Below, in pieces: positions 1 to 6,741 of a stretch of DNA of 15,878 nucleotides (positions within the stretch are counted from its first letter, which is position 1; every line of letters starts with the position of its first letter). This DNA comes from Methylocapsa sp. (lineage in GTDB: Bacteria > Pseudomonadota > Alphaproteobacteria > Rhizobiales > Beijerinckiaceae), in the NCBI GenBank assembly GCA_003162995.1, contig PLUZ01000272.1:1-15878 (forward strand). The letters are read 5' to 3'. The notes beneath the pieces were generated by a model. It made no database searches and had not been told where the DNA came from. It saw only the letters and a list, made by a program, of their open reading frames with translations. Made by a program: the position numbers and the translations under genes.

Positions 1-904
1 CCCAATAGGCCAAATCGCCTGGATCGCCGTATCCGCGTTTCTTCTTGCGATGATCTCTGGCTTGGCAAGCCCCCAGGTGGCCCTCGCCGCTGGGGTCGAT
101 CTGACAGTGATCTGTCCGAGCGGCGGATCGAGCGAGCCTAGCTTACAAGTTCCGCAGACGGGGAGTACAATTCCAATAACAGATCAAAAGCTCCGGGCTG
201 TCGCGGCAAAAGCGTGCGGAAGCCCTGGACCCGTTCAAATCGCGAACGGCCGTACCAACGCAATTTTTGTTGCTTTCACAAACAGCGATCACCAATTGGG
301 GCCGATCACTTGGGGTTCGGGTTGTACCCAAGTCGCAGGCGGCGCCGTGATCGGAGCTGGAATGACCTGCTCTGCGACGGTCTCCAGCAGCGCCGGTTCC
401 ACACGCTTTTGCGCAGTGAATGTATTCCCAGCCGTATTAAATGGGACACTGGCCGCAAAGAATGGGGTGACGATGGATTGCTTTAATGCCCAAGCAAATA
501 ACCAAACCATGGTCGAAACGACTTTTCAGCCCAACGGTCCGGGTTGTTTCAATCAGGGAAATTGTGTCTGGTACGACATAAGCACCATTCCCTCGACCTG
601 CACGGACGCTCTTTGGAAGCAAAACGATTGCGCAAATACCGGCGGCGCATCTTACAATCTCCCAGTTTCGCTCGCCTGCGGTGGCACGGCATATTACACG
701 TGCAAGGGACCTACGAGCGGTACGTATGGAAACTCGAATTATCCATCGAACTGCGGCAATCCTAATTCCATCTGCCTCAGCGGGCCTAGTTGTCAGAATG
801 CTTACTTTTACCCAATGTTCTCTCCTCCCGAAAACCAATACCAGCCAAACAGGGCTTGCTTGGGTGGACAGGTTTTGACGATCACCTTCCCGTCCGGACC
901 CTAA
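1..904 (+). CDS. Secreted cysteine-rich protein, possibly thaumatin-like (5' end outside window)
   Basis: An in-frame ATG lies at position 50, but the open frame continues to the window edge and the upstream codons already encode a hydrophobic stretch (IAWIAVSAFLLAM). The real start is therefore most likely before position 1, and this stretch is the core of a signal peptide with probable cleavage after the ALA of PQVALAAG. The exported part has 16 cysteines, an even number fitting disulfide bonding outside the cytoplasm. Sixteen is also the classical count for thaumatin-like proteins. The segment VWYDISTIP, followed by YNLPVSLACGG, recalls the thaumatin pattern of an acidic aromatic strand then a (F/Y)N(L/V)P motif. 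The cysteine spacing differs from plant thaumatins, so this is a weak resemblance. Glycine-, serine- and asparagine-rich composition fits a secreted or surface protein. GC is lower than in neighbours (about 45% in 721-780 by hand count), which may indicate transfer. Function unknown. Confidence 0.7.
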   Translation, partial: PIGQIAWIAVSAFLLAMISGLASPQVALAAGVDLTVICPSGGSSEPSLQVPQTGSTIPITDQKLRAVAAKACGSPGPVQIANGRTNAIFVAFTNSDHQLGPITWGSGCTQVAGGAVIGAGMTCSATVSSSAGSTRFCAVNVFPAVLNGTLAAKNGVTMDCFNAQANNQTMVETTFQPNGPGCFNQGNCVWYDISTIPSTCTDALWKQNDCANTGGASYNLPVSLACGGTAYYTCKGPTSGTYGNSNYPSNCGNPNSICLSGPSCQNAYFYPMFSPPENQYQPNRACLGGQVLTITFPSGP

Positions 905-1227
905 CGAAGCGAGCATCGCCCCCTCATCCTGAATTTATCGAAGGAGGAAACGGCGCCTTTGGCGCCGCTTCCGCGAGAGGGTTGGGCTCGGCACCCGCAC
1001 TTGACCAGGTTCCCAGTTGAACCGGACAATTTACCAAGCAACCACAGCGTTAATTAGCGGATAGGGTTAATTTCCCTGGTCAAGGCCGTGCCTCAGTTTC
1101 AGGTTCGGCTTTGCACCAGCGGGGTCACGTGAGCTTGAAGTCCCTCCGGCGCCCTTCCGCCCACGGACATCATTTGCCAAAATACTAAAGCGATTGCTTA
1201 TCTATCCGCGCCATGATACTAAAGTAA
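905..1227. other. Intergenic region between the secreted-protein gene and arsR
   Basis: This 323-bp gap holds a REP-like repeat and hairpin at its left end and paired operator-like repeats at its right end, listed separately. The stretch of about 1000-1170 shows no convincing gene or structured element. Confidence 0.5.
922..972. repeat. REP-like intergenic repeat with hairpin
   Basis: The reverse complement of 922-943 reads CTTCGATAAATTCAGGATGA plus GG. This is a variant of the CTTCGACAAGCTCAGGATGA-type intergenic repeat that I recall as widespread in alphaproteobacteria. Next to it, 946-957 and 961-972 form a hairpin with a GGCGCC core, a 3-base loop and one mismatch. No T-run follows on the plus strand, so intrinsic termination is not clearly supported, although the hairpin could protect the 3' end of the upstream transcript. 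Confidence 0.45.
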
Positions 1228-1234
1228 ATGCTTA
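1182..1234 (+). promoter_or_regulatory. Paired operator-like repeats overlapping the arsR start codon
   Basis: Two 19-bp direct repeats, 1182-1200 and 1216-1234, match at 16 of 19 positions (ATACTAAAG, three variable bases, then an ATGCTTA or TTGCTTA end). They lie 34 bp apart start to start, about three helical turns. The first copy contains a partial palindrome (TAA-GC / GC-TTA). The second copy includes the arsR ATG at 1228-1230. This placement suits autorepression by the ArsR protein encoded directly downstream. That the repeats are the binding site is inferred from repetition and position. Confidence 0.55.
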
Positions 1235-1584
1235 ACCAATTATCCCCGCTCGACCTCGCCTTTCAAGCCCTCGCCGATCCAACGCGGCGGGCAATGGTGG
1301 AGCGGCTCACACGCAGTCCGGCCTCGGTCGGCGATCTTGCGCGTCCGTTCTCAATGTCCCTGCCTGCCGTGCTGCAACATTTATCCGTCCTGGAGGGCTC
1401 GGGTCTGGTGGCTTCCGAAAAGATCGGCCGCGTCAGGATGTGCCGGATCGAACCCGCGGCGCTGAGCCTTGTGGAACAATGGATCAACGCCCGCCGCATC
1501 GAGTGGGGACGCAGGCTCGATCGGTTGGGCGCCTATCTTGAGGAACTAAAAGCCAAAGGAGACAGCGATGGCTCAAACGAATGA
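1228..1584 (+). CDS. ArsR-family winged-helix transcriptional regulator
   Basis: A 118-residue winged helix-turn-helix protein. Residues about 9-80 carry the fold: FQALADPTRRAMVERL, then SVGDLARPFSMSLPAVLQHLSVLEGSGLV with the recognition helix, then a short wing (SEKIGRVRMCRIEP). It lacks the cysteine metal-binding motif of arsenic or zinc sensors. It belongs with the ArsR subgroup usually encoded beside AHSA1/SRPBCC proteins. The start is fixed because the codon just before the ATG is an in-frame stop (TAA at 1225-1227). No good Shine-Dalgarno precedes it, so leaderless translation is possible. Its 3' end overlaps the next gene by 17 bases, indicating one operon. The likely role is repression of its own operon through the repeats at its start codon. 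The inducer is unknown. Confidence 0.9.
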   Translation: MLNQLSPLDLAFQALADPTRRAMVERLTRSPASVGDLARPFSMSLPAVLQHLSVLEGSGLVASEKIGRVRMCRIEPAALSLVEQWINARRIEWGRRLDRLGAYLEELKAKGDSDGSNE

Positions 1585-2506
1585 GTTGAAGGCTGGCGTA
1601 AAGCCCGAACCCCTCGTGATTTCGCGCAGCTTTCCAGCCCCGCGCGAGCTGGTGTTCCGGGCATGGAGCAGCGCCGACCATATGAAACGTTGGTTCTGCC
1701 CCGAGGGCTACAGCGTACCCGAGGCCGAGATCGACTTCCGGGCAGGCGGCGTCTTCGCCATCTGCATGCGCTCGCCTGAGGGACAGGACTTTTGGTCGAG
1801 GGGCGAATTTACCGAGGTCTCGCCGCCGGACCGGCTGGCGTTCAGGGGTGCGGTCGTGGTTGGCGGCGAACAGAAATTCTCCTCCCACACCACCGTCACC
1901 TTTGAAGACGAAGGGGCCGGCGCGCGCATGACCGTGCGCCAGGCGTATGAGATTTTCGATCTGGGCTTCCTCTCCGCCGTCGAAGGCGCCCCGGAAGGCT
2001 GGCGCACCACTCTGGACAAGCTGGAGCGGGAGGTGGCGCGCATCCAGTCCTCACAAGGCCGGTCCATCGTTCACGCGACCTTCTCTCTGCAGCGCGTTTA
2101 TGACGCCTCGCCGGCACAAGTGTTTCGCGCCCTCTCGGACAAGGCCGCCAAGGCCCGCTGGTTTGGGGACGGCGAGGGCTACGAGGTGCTGGAACGCGAA
2201 ATGGATGTGCGCCCCGGCGGGCGCGAACGCTTGAAGGGACGATGGGCCAGTGGCATGGTCTCGACGTTTGACGCGGTCTACTTCGACGTCGTGCCGGACG
2301 AGCGGCTCGTCTACGCCTATGAGATGAGTCTCGACGACCGCAAAGTCTCTGTCTCGCTGGCCACCATCGAGCTTACGCCGGTGAGCGCCGGAACCCGGTT
2401 TTCGATTACCGAACAAGGCACCTATCTCGACGGTCTTGGCGACGGCTCGCGTGAGCGCGGCACGGCGTATCTGTTAGACCGGCTTGGCGCGTCACTCCAA
2501 CGATGA
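1568..2506 (+). CDS. Tandem AHSA1/SRPBCC-domain protein
   Basis: A 312-residue protein made of two complete AHSA1-like START-fold domains. Domain 1 spans about residues 14-157 (SRSFPAPRELVFRAWSSADH to the closing helix GWRTTLDKLE). Domain 2 spans about 166-311 (FSLQRVYDASPAQVFRALSD to YLLDRLGASL). Single AHSA1 proteins are usually about 140-160 residues, so this is a head-to-tail fusion or duplication product. The two halves are clearly diverged. SRPBCC domains have a deep hydrophobic ligand pocket. The bacterial members next to ArsR regulators have no settled biochemical role, so ligand binding or stress response is only a guess. An AAAGGA ribosome-binding site at about 1555-1560 sits a few bases before the ATG, and the gene overlaps arsR, implying co-transcription and probable translational coupling. 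Confidence 0.87.
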   Translation: MAQTNELKAGVKPEPLVISRSFPAPRELVFRAWSSADHMKRWFCPEGYSVPEAEIDFRAGGVFAICMRSPEGQDFWSRGEFTEVSPPDRLAFRGAVVVGGEQKFSSHTTVTFEDEGAGARMTVRQAYEIFDLGFLSAVEGAPEGWRTTLDKLEREVARIQSSQGRSIVHATFSLQRVYDASPAQVFRALSDKAAKARWFGDGEGYEVLEREMDVRPGGRERLKGRWASGMVSTFDAVYFDVVPDERLVYAYEMSLDDRKVSVSLATIELTPVSAGTRFSITEQGTYLDGLGDGSRERGTAYLLDRLGASLQR

Positions 2507-2568
2507 TGTGTGCATAGCCCTTCCGCGCGCGAGGCCGGCGCAGTCTTACCACGCCGCCCTGCCGATCC

Positions 2569-3129
2569 TCATGATTTTGTATTGATGGCGACCCAATTTG
2601 TGAAGGCCTCGATGAACTGTTGCAGGAACTTACGTGTTCCGTCGCTGGCGAGTTTGCCGCTTGCATCAAAGAGTTTGTCGGCGCCGCCGATATAGGCCTC
2701 CGGCTGCTGCATCGCGGGCACGTTCAAGAACACCAGCGACTGCCGCAAATGATGGTTCGCCCCGAATCCGCCGATGGCACTGGGCGAGGCGCTGATCACG
2801 GCGCCGGGCTTGCCGTTCCAGGCGCTCTGGCCATACGGCCGCGAGGCCACGTCCAAAGCGTTTTTCAAGGCCCCCGGCACCGAGCGGTTGTACTCGGGGG
2901 TGACAAAAAGGACGCCATCTGCCGCCCGCACCCTTGCCCGGAATTCCACATAGACCGGCGACGGATCCTCATCAAAATCTTGATTGTACAAAGGAAGCTG
3001 ACCAATCTCGACGATATCCAGTTTCAGCGAAGACGGTGCGAGTTCCTCGAGCGCCTTCGCCAATTTGCGATTGAGCGACTCTTTGCGAAGACTGCCAACG
3101 AAAACGGCGATGTCACGAACCGCGCTCAT
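2569..3129 (-). CDS. NADPH-dependent FMN reductase (flavodoxin-like quinone/chromate reductase family)
   Basis: A 186-residue flavodoxin-fold oxidoreductase. Near the N-terminus, AVFVGSLRKESLNRKLA (residues about 9-24) is the flavin-phosphate loop. PEYNRSVPGALKNALD (about 78-93) is the second signature of the NADPH-dependent FMN reductase family, which includes the chromate/quinone reductases ChrR and YieF. The frame stays open upstream, but the ATG at 3127-3129 has a good ribosome-binding site (GGGAG a few bases before it) and the extra residues look non-coding, so I take that start. Such enzymes use NAD(P)H to reduce FMN, quinones, azo compounds or chromate in the cytosol, often by two-electron transfer that limits redox cycling. 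The physiological substrate cannot be told from sequence. It diverges from the next gene. Confidence 0.9.
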   Translation of the reverse strand: MSAVRDIAVFVGSLRKESLNRKLAKALEELAPSSLKLDIVEIGQLPLYNQDFDEDPSPVYVEFRARVRAADGVLFVTPEYNRSVPGALKNALDVASRPYGQSAWNGKPGAVISASPSAIGGFGANHHLRQSLVFLNVPAMQQPEAYIGGADKLFDASGKLASDGTRKFLQQFIEAFTNWVAINTKS

Positions 3130-3355
3130 CTGATCTCCCAGTGCACGAGAATTCTTTCCCCGGCAGGAAAACTCGTCCATTTGCGGAGTTTGGAAATTAG
3201 CACGCTTTCCGGGATTGGTCCCGGCTGCACCGCCCAGCCGCCGAAAATACTGATTTTCCGCGCAATCCCAAAGGCTCAAACCCTCGAAGCGTTCTCTTTA
3301 CTTCTTTTCATTCTGGAATGTTAAACTCCCAAATCTTTTGGCAAAGGAAGAGATC

Positions 3356-3841
3356 ATGCCTCGATCCGTTCACACAGGTTTTTTGATCGCAATCATGGGG
3401 GCCGTGACGATCTCGCCTATGAGCATGGCCCGTGCGCAGGATGTGAAATCGCTATGCGCGAGGGTAACCAACGACGACCGGGTGAGACCCATACCGATCA
3501 CCCTTGTTCCACCAGCACGCCAGCTTTTCAGCTTTTCGGATAGCGCCCCCGACAAATATATTCAGAAAAGCACATCGTTCCGGTGCATGGCAGGCAAGGT
3601 TTGGCTGTGCAACACTGGCGCGAACCTCGTCTGCGAAAAAGCGGATACCAGCCGCACGTCAGCAGGCGCAGCGGATTTTTGCAAACAAAACCCGGGTTCG
3701 GACGTCGTTCCCATGGCCGCCACGGGTCACGGCACGATCTATGAGTGGACATGCCAGGGAAAGACAGCGGTTATCTCCAAACAGGTTGAAACCGTCGATC
3801 CTCGCGGCTTCATCACCGAAAACTGGAAGCAGCTGGATTAA
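3356..3841 (+). CDS. Small exported six-cysteine protein of unknown function
   Basis: A 161-residue protein with a clear signal peptide: MPRSVHTGF, a hydrophobic stretch, then cleavage after ARA and before QDV (about residue 27). The mature part has six cysteines (about C34, C77, C85, C93, C109, C133), suggesting three disulfides. It carries the notable pattern FRCMAGKVWLCNTGANLVC followed by ATGHGTIYEWTC. I recall similar uncharacterised exported proteins in Hyphomicrobiales but no assigned function. The start at 3356 is preferred over an in-frame ATG at 3338 because AAGGAAG at about 3344-3350 is correctly spaced and the signal peptide then begins properly. Its stop is only 11 bases from the next start, so it may be co-transcribed with the YggS-type gene. 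No enzymatic motif is visible. Confidence 0.75.
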   Translation: MPRSVHTGFLIAIMGAVTISPMSMARAQDVKSLCARVTNDDRVRPIPITLVPPARQLFSFSDSAPDKYIQKSTSFRCMAGKVWLCNTGANLVCEKADTSRTSAGAADFCKQNPGSDVVPMAATGHGTIYEWTCQGKTAVISKQVETVDPRGFITENWKQLD

Positions 3842-3852
3842 GGGCCAAATCT

Positions 3853-4536
3853 TTGCAACAAGGCAAAAAATCTCGCGGAAGCGTCCTCGACCGCCTCGCC
3901 TTGGTGCGCGCCCGCATTGATCGCGCGGCGCGCGATGCCGGACGCGATCCGCGAGACGTGACCCTCGTCTGCGTCTCCAAGACGTTTGCGGCGCAAGACA
4001 TTATGCCCGTGATTGACGAAGGAGAGTGCGTGTTCGGCGAGAACCGGGTCCAGGAGGCCTTGGAAAAATGGCCGCCGCTCAAAGCCAGCCACTCCGGTCT
4101 CGAACTCCACCTCATCGGCCCTTTGCAATCCAACAAGGCGCATGAAGCGGTTTCCTTATTCGATGTGATCGAGACGGTCGACCGGGACAAGATCGCTAAG
4201 ACGCTCGCTGGCGAGATCCAGAAAACCGCTCGCCATCCCCGCCTTAACGTCCAGGTCAATACCGGCGCTGAACCGCAGAAGGCGGGCGTGCTTCCGCAAG
4301 AGGCGGATCGCTTCATTGAAAGCTGCCGCAAGGACTACGGCCTCGAAATTTCGGGCCTCATGTGCATTCCGCCGGTTGACGATCAGGCCTCGCCGCATTT
4401 CGCGCTGTTAAACCGGATCGCCGCCCGCAATGGGATCGCGGTGCTCTCGATGGGCATGAGCGGTGATTTCGAGCTCGCCATCCAGCTCGGCGCCACCCAT
4501 GTCAGGGTTGGCAGCGCGATTTTCGGAGAACGGTAA
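3853..4536 (+). CDS. YggS/PROSC-family pyridoxal 5'-phosphate-binding protein
   Basis: A 227-residue protein matching the YggS family along its full length. LVCVSKTF carries the PLP-binding lysine (about K43). It is followed by FGENRVQEALEKW, then HLIGPLQSNK, then the C-terminal phosphate-binding part SMGMSGDFELAI and THVRVGSAIFGER. These are single-domain TIM-barrel proteins related to alanine racemase. They bind PLP without known catalysis and keep vitamin B6 and amino-acid pools balanced. The frame has no ATG near the N-terminus. TTG at 3853 is taken as start because the family N-terminus fits, with a weak AGGG 8 bases upstream. Such genes often sit near cell-division or proC genes; here they do not. 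Confidence 0.93.
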   Translation: MQQGKKSRGSVLDRLALVRARIDRAARDAGRDPRDVTLVCVSKTFAAQDIMPVIDEGECVFGENRVQEALEKWPPLKASHSGLELHLIGPLQSNKAHEAVSLFDVIETVDRDKIAKTLAGEIQKTARHPRLNVQVNTGAEPQKAGVLPQEADRFIESCRKDYGLEISGLMCIPPVDDQASPHFALLNRIAARNGIAVLSMGMSGDFELAIQLGATHVRVGSAIFGER

Positions 4537-4545
4537 CTCTGCGCC

Positions 4546-5142
4546 TCACCGCATCGTCAGCACCGCTTTCTTGGCAAGGCGTGGCAGCAGCCGGCGCAGA
4601 TCGTCCGGGCGAAGCGCGACGCAGCCTTCAGTCGGCGCGAAATCCAGCCGCGCGCAATGTAGAAAAATCGCGCTGCCGCGATTTTTGCGGCGCGGCCGGT
4701 TGTTGTAATCGAGCACGATCACCAGATCGTAGAGATGATCCGCGCGCCAGAGTTTTTCATGTCCCGTCCGGCAAGGCAAAGTCACATGCCGGTTGTAGAC
4801 GGCACTCTGCGGATCATCGCACCAGCCATCGTTCGGCCGCATGGGCCGCATCGGCAAAGACCAAGCTCTGCGCGAAATTCTGTCCGCCCGGAAAAAGCCA
4901 GCAAGAAGGTGAAACTCTCCGGCTGGCGTCGCCTGATCGCCTTCCCACTTGGCGTGGCTGATCCCGGCGCGCCCAAGCGCGCAGGCAATCACGAGAGGCC
5001 CGGCGTGCAGCCTGCCAAGCGAGACCTGCTGCGCTTGAGCCAGGCGCGGAATAGGGACCGCTACAAGACGGCTTAGGCCGCGCTTGACCTCACCTTTCCC
5101 GCGGACCAGAGAGTTTGTCAGTTTTTTTGCAACAGGTTTCAT
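4546..5142 (-). CDS. L,D-transpeptidase family (YkuD-fold) protein
   Basis: A 198-residue protein with a single YkuD-type domain. The N-terminal half has LHAGPLVIACALGRAGIS and WEGDQATPAGEFHLL, which correspond to the strands before the active site. The C-terminal half has YDLVIVLDYN and then the catalytic arrangement IFLHCARLDFAPTEGCVAL with His about 162 and Cys about 174, matching HX(n)GC(I/V)xL. Families of this type cross-link peptidoglycan or attach proteins to it in the periplasm. No signal peptide or transmembrane segment is visible with the ATG at 5140-5142, which is odd for a periplasmic enzyme, and no clear ribosome-binding site precedes that ATG. It is convergent with the YggS-type gene, 9 bases from its stop. 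Confidence 0.85.
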   Translation of the reverse strand: MKPVAKKLTNSLVRGKGEVKRGLSRLVAVPIPRLAQAQQVSLGRLHAGPLVIACALGRAGISHAKWEGDQATPAGEFHLLAGFFRADRISRRAWSLPMRPMRPNDGWCDDPQSAVYNRHVTLPCRTGHEKLWRADHLYDLVIVLDYNNRPRRKNRGSAIFLHCARLDFAPTEGCVALRPDDLRRLLPRLAKKAVLTMR

Positions 5143-5164
5143 GCAAGTCTATGGTTTCGCCCAG

Positions 5165-5260
5165 CTAAAAGCGATTCGTTGGAGTATGTCCCGAAAAACT
5201 TGCTCGACTTTTTCGATGAGGACGTGCTCCAACTCTTTGAATCTGAGCGATTCCTTTTAG
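5165..5260. repeat. Intergenic palindromic repeat element
   Basis: The outer arms CTAAAA (5165-5170) and TTTTAG (5255-5260) are reverse complements, as are GTTGGAG (5178-5184) and CTCCAAC (5227-5233). The inner parts 5181-5198 and 5210-5230 also pair imperfectly (GTCCCGAAAAA opposite TTTTCGATGAGGAC). The whole folds into a long imperfect hairpin. It shares TGAGCGATTCC (5244-5254) with the element at 13629-13639, suggesting related mobile intergenic repeats. Confidence 0.6.
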
Positions 5261-5294
5261 CGCATTTGGGAGCCGCGCGGCGGATGTATCCCGG

Positions 5295-5323
5295 TTGAAA
5301 ATGCTCTGGCTTTCCCCGAGAAT
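5295..5323 (+). promoter_or_regulatory. Candidate housekeeping-type promoter for the response regulator
   Basis: TTGAAA (5295-5300), a 17-base spacer and GAGAAT (5318-5323) resemble sigma-70-type -35 and -10 boxes upstream of the response regulator. The -10 match is 4 of 6, so this is tentative. Confidence 0.3.
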
Positions 5324-5410
5324 GCTTTCCCTTCCGCTTTGTGAATCAAACCAAGGAGTTTCGATTAGAACCGTCGAAGCCCTATCCGGGAGAAGGAGAG
5401 GATAAAGGCA

Positions 5411-5452
5411 GTTCCGCACGGCCAGCGGAACCAGTGTGAATCCCCACCGGTT
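5411..5452 (+). promoter_or_regulatory. Hairpin and possible EcfG-type promoter upstream of the response regulator
   Basis: GTTCCGC (5411-5417) and GCGGAAC (5425-5431) form a perfect 7-bp inverted repeat with a 7-base loop. The right arm contains GGAAC (5427-5431), followed by an 18-base gap and GTT (5450-5452). This approximates the GGAAC-N17/18-GTT spacing of general-stress EcfG promoters in alphaproteobacteria. The base before GTT is G rather than the preferred C. It lies about 40 bases before the ATG. Either reading is tentative. Confidence 0.25.
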
Positions 5453-5491
5453 ATTGAACCCGAGGAAGCCCACTTCATCAAGGACAAGTTC

Positions 5492-6178
5492 ATGACCACG
5501 GCACTTAAGATCCTGATCGCCGACGACGACGCAGATTTGCGTGCGGCCTTGGCCGAGCAGCTCGCCTTGCACGAAGAATTCTTGACCGTCCAAACGGATA
5601 CGGCGCGGGGGGCGCTCGACGTGGTGCATGGACAGACGCCCGACCTCATCATTCTGGACGTCGGTCTGCCGGATATGGACGGACGCGAGGCAGTCAGGCA
5701 ATTGCGCCAGGAAGGGTTTAAGAATCCTATCATCCTGCTGACGGGACATGATTCGGAAACCGACACGGTCGAGGGTTTCGATGCCGGGGCCAATGATTAT
5801 GTGACAAAGCCGTTTCGCTTCGCCGAGCTGCTGGCGCGGATCCGCGCCCACCTGCGCCAGCATGAGTCAAGCGAAGAGGCGCTGTTCCGGATCGGCCCCT
5901 ATACATTCCAGCCTGGCGCTAAACATTTGATCGGCGAGAAAGGCAATAAGCTCCGCCTGACGGAAAAGGAAACCGCTATTCTTCGATTCCTCTATCGCGC
6001 TGGACAGTCGGTCATCTCCCGGGAAGTGCTGCTGCGCGAAGTCTGGGGCTATAACTCGAATGTCACGACGCACACTCTAGAGACTCATATCTACCGGCTC
6101 CGCCAAAAGATCGAACGCGATCCAACCAAGGCGCAGCTATTGGTTACCGCGGCGGGCGGGTATAAGTTGATCCCGTGA
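5492..6178 (+). CDS. OmpR/PhoB-family response regulator (orphan)
   Basis: A 228-residue two-domain response regulator. The receiver domain (about 5-120) has the acidic pair in IADDDADL, the phospho-acceptor Asp about 56 in LIILDVGLPDMDG, Thr about 84 in LLTGHDSE, and Lys about 107 in DYVTKPF. The C-terminal winged helix (about 132-228) has LRLTEKETAILRFLYRAG, then VSTHTLETHIYRLR-like residues (TTHTLETHIYRLRQKIE) and the final AAGGYKLIP hairpin. All phosphorylation residues are present, so it should be switched by a histidine kinase, yet none is encoded next to it. AAGGAC at about 5480-5485 is a suitable ribosome-binding site. The gene 56 bases downstream encodes a cyclic-nucleotide-binding protein, probably in the same operon. 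Target genes unknown. Confidence 0.93.
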   Translation: MTTALKILIADDDADLRAALAEQLALHEEFLTVQTDTARGALDVVHGQTPDLIILDVGLPDMDGREAVRQLRQEGFKNPIILLTGHDSETDTVEGFDAGANDYVTKPFRFAELLARIRAHLRQHESSEEALFRIGPYTFQPGAKHLIGEKGNKLRLTEKETAILRFLYRAGQSVISREVLLREVWGYNSNVTTHTLETHIYRLRQKIERDPTKAQLLVTAAGGYKLIP

Positions 6179-6234
6179 GTGTTTGGTAAGCCTTTCCGGC
6201 CAGGAGAAAGGTTTGAGGCTGGGGAAGTGCCCGC

Positions 6235-6708
6235 ATGGGATTGGACGACAATATCGGTAGACTTGCGTGCAATCCGACATTTGCCATGATCGAGCCGGAT
6301 GCGCTGCGGCTGCTCGCTTTTTCGGGCGACACGCTCATTCTGCGCGCTGGCGACGTTTTGTTTCGCCGGGACGAAATCTCCAATGGCGGCTTCGTGGTGC
6401 TCACCGGATCGGTCGCGCTGGATACCTCGGGCCACGGCGCCTCCACGGCACGGATTGTGCGGCCGCCGGGGCTCATCGGTGAATATGCATTGCTGACCGA
6501 AACGCGGCGGCCGGCAACGGCGATCGCGCGCGAGCCATCGACCGTTCTGCGGATTTCGCGGCCGCTTTTCCTTCGAATCTTACAGGAATTTCCCGAGAGC
6601 GCGGAACGGCTGCGGCAATCCTTGAGTGAAAGACTGGGTCAGTTCATCGGCGATCTTGGCTCCGTGCGGGAAGCGTTTGAAGCGGACGATGTCCCAAAAT
6701 CCGAATAA
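6235..6708 (+). CDS. Stand-alone cyclic-nucleotide-binding (cNMP) domain protein
   Basis: A 157-residue protein made almost entirely of one CRP-like effector domain. RAGDVLFRRDEISNGGFVVLTGSV (about 37-60) gives the first beta-roll strands. PGLIGEYALLTETRRPATAIA (about 78-98) is the phosphate-binding cassette with the conserved Gly-Glu (82-83) and RPATA. VLRISRPLFLRILQEFP forms the closing helix. There is no C-terminal helix-turn-helix, so unlike CRP/Fnr proteins it should not bind DNA itself. It may act by protein contact, for example with the upstream response regulator or another partner. It could instead sense something other than a cyclic nucleotide. It follows the response regulator by 56 bases on the same strand. 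Confidence 0.85.
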   Translation: MGLDDNIGRLACNPTFAMIEPDALRLLAFSGDTLILRAGDVLFRRDEISNGGFVVLTGSVALDTSGHGASTARIVRPPGLIGEYALLTETRRPATAIAREPSTVLRISRPLFLRILQEFPESAERLRQSLSERLGQFIGDLGSVREAFEADDVPKSE

Positions 6709-6741
6709 TATCGGCGGCGTATTGGCGAGCCGCGCCGGTCC

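Noticed and set aside
946..972. Intrinsic terminator after the secreted-protein gene
   Set aside because: The hairpin is good but no T-run follows on the plus strand, so I list it only as a repeat/hairpin.
2051..2416. Antisense open frame within the double-AHSA1 gene
   Set aside because: High-GC third-position bias readily gives such antisense frames; there is no ribosome-binding site or protein pattern.
5401..5491. Possible riboswitch (the GTGTGAATCCCCACCGG stretch recalls FMN or cobalamin elements)
   Set aside because: The conserved multi-stem architecture and other conserved boxes are missing, and the downstream gene is a response regulator, not a vitamin gene.
5165..5863. Long minus-strand open frame opposite the start of the response regulator gene
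   Set aside because: It is antisense to a well-supported receiver domain, includes an intergenic repeat, and its translation shows no recognisable protein pattern.
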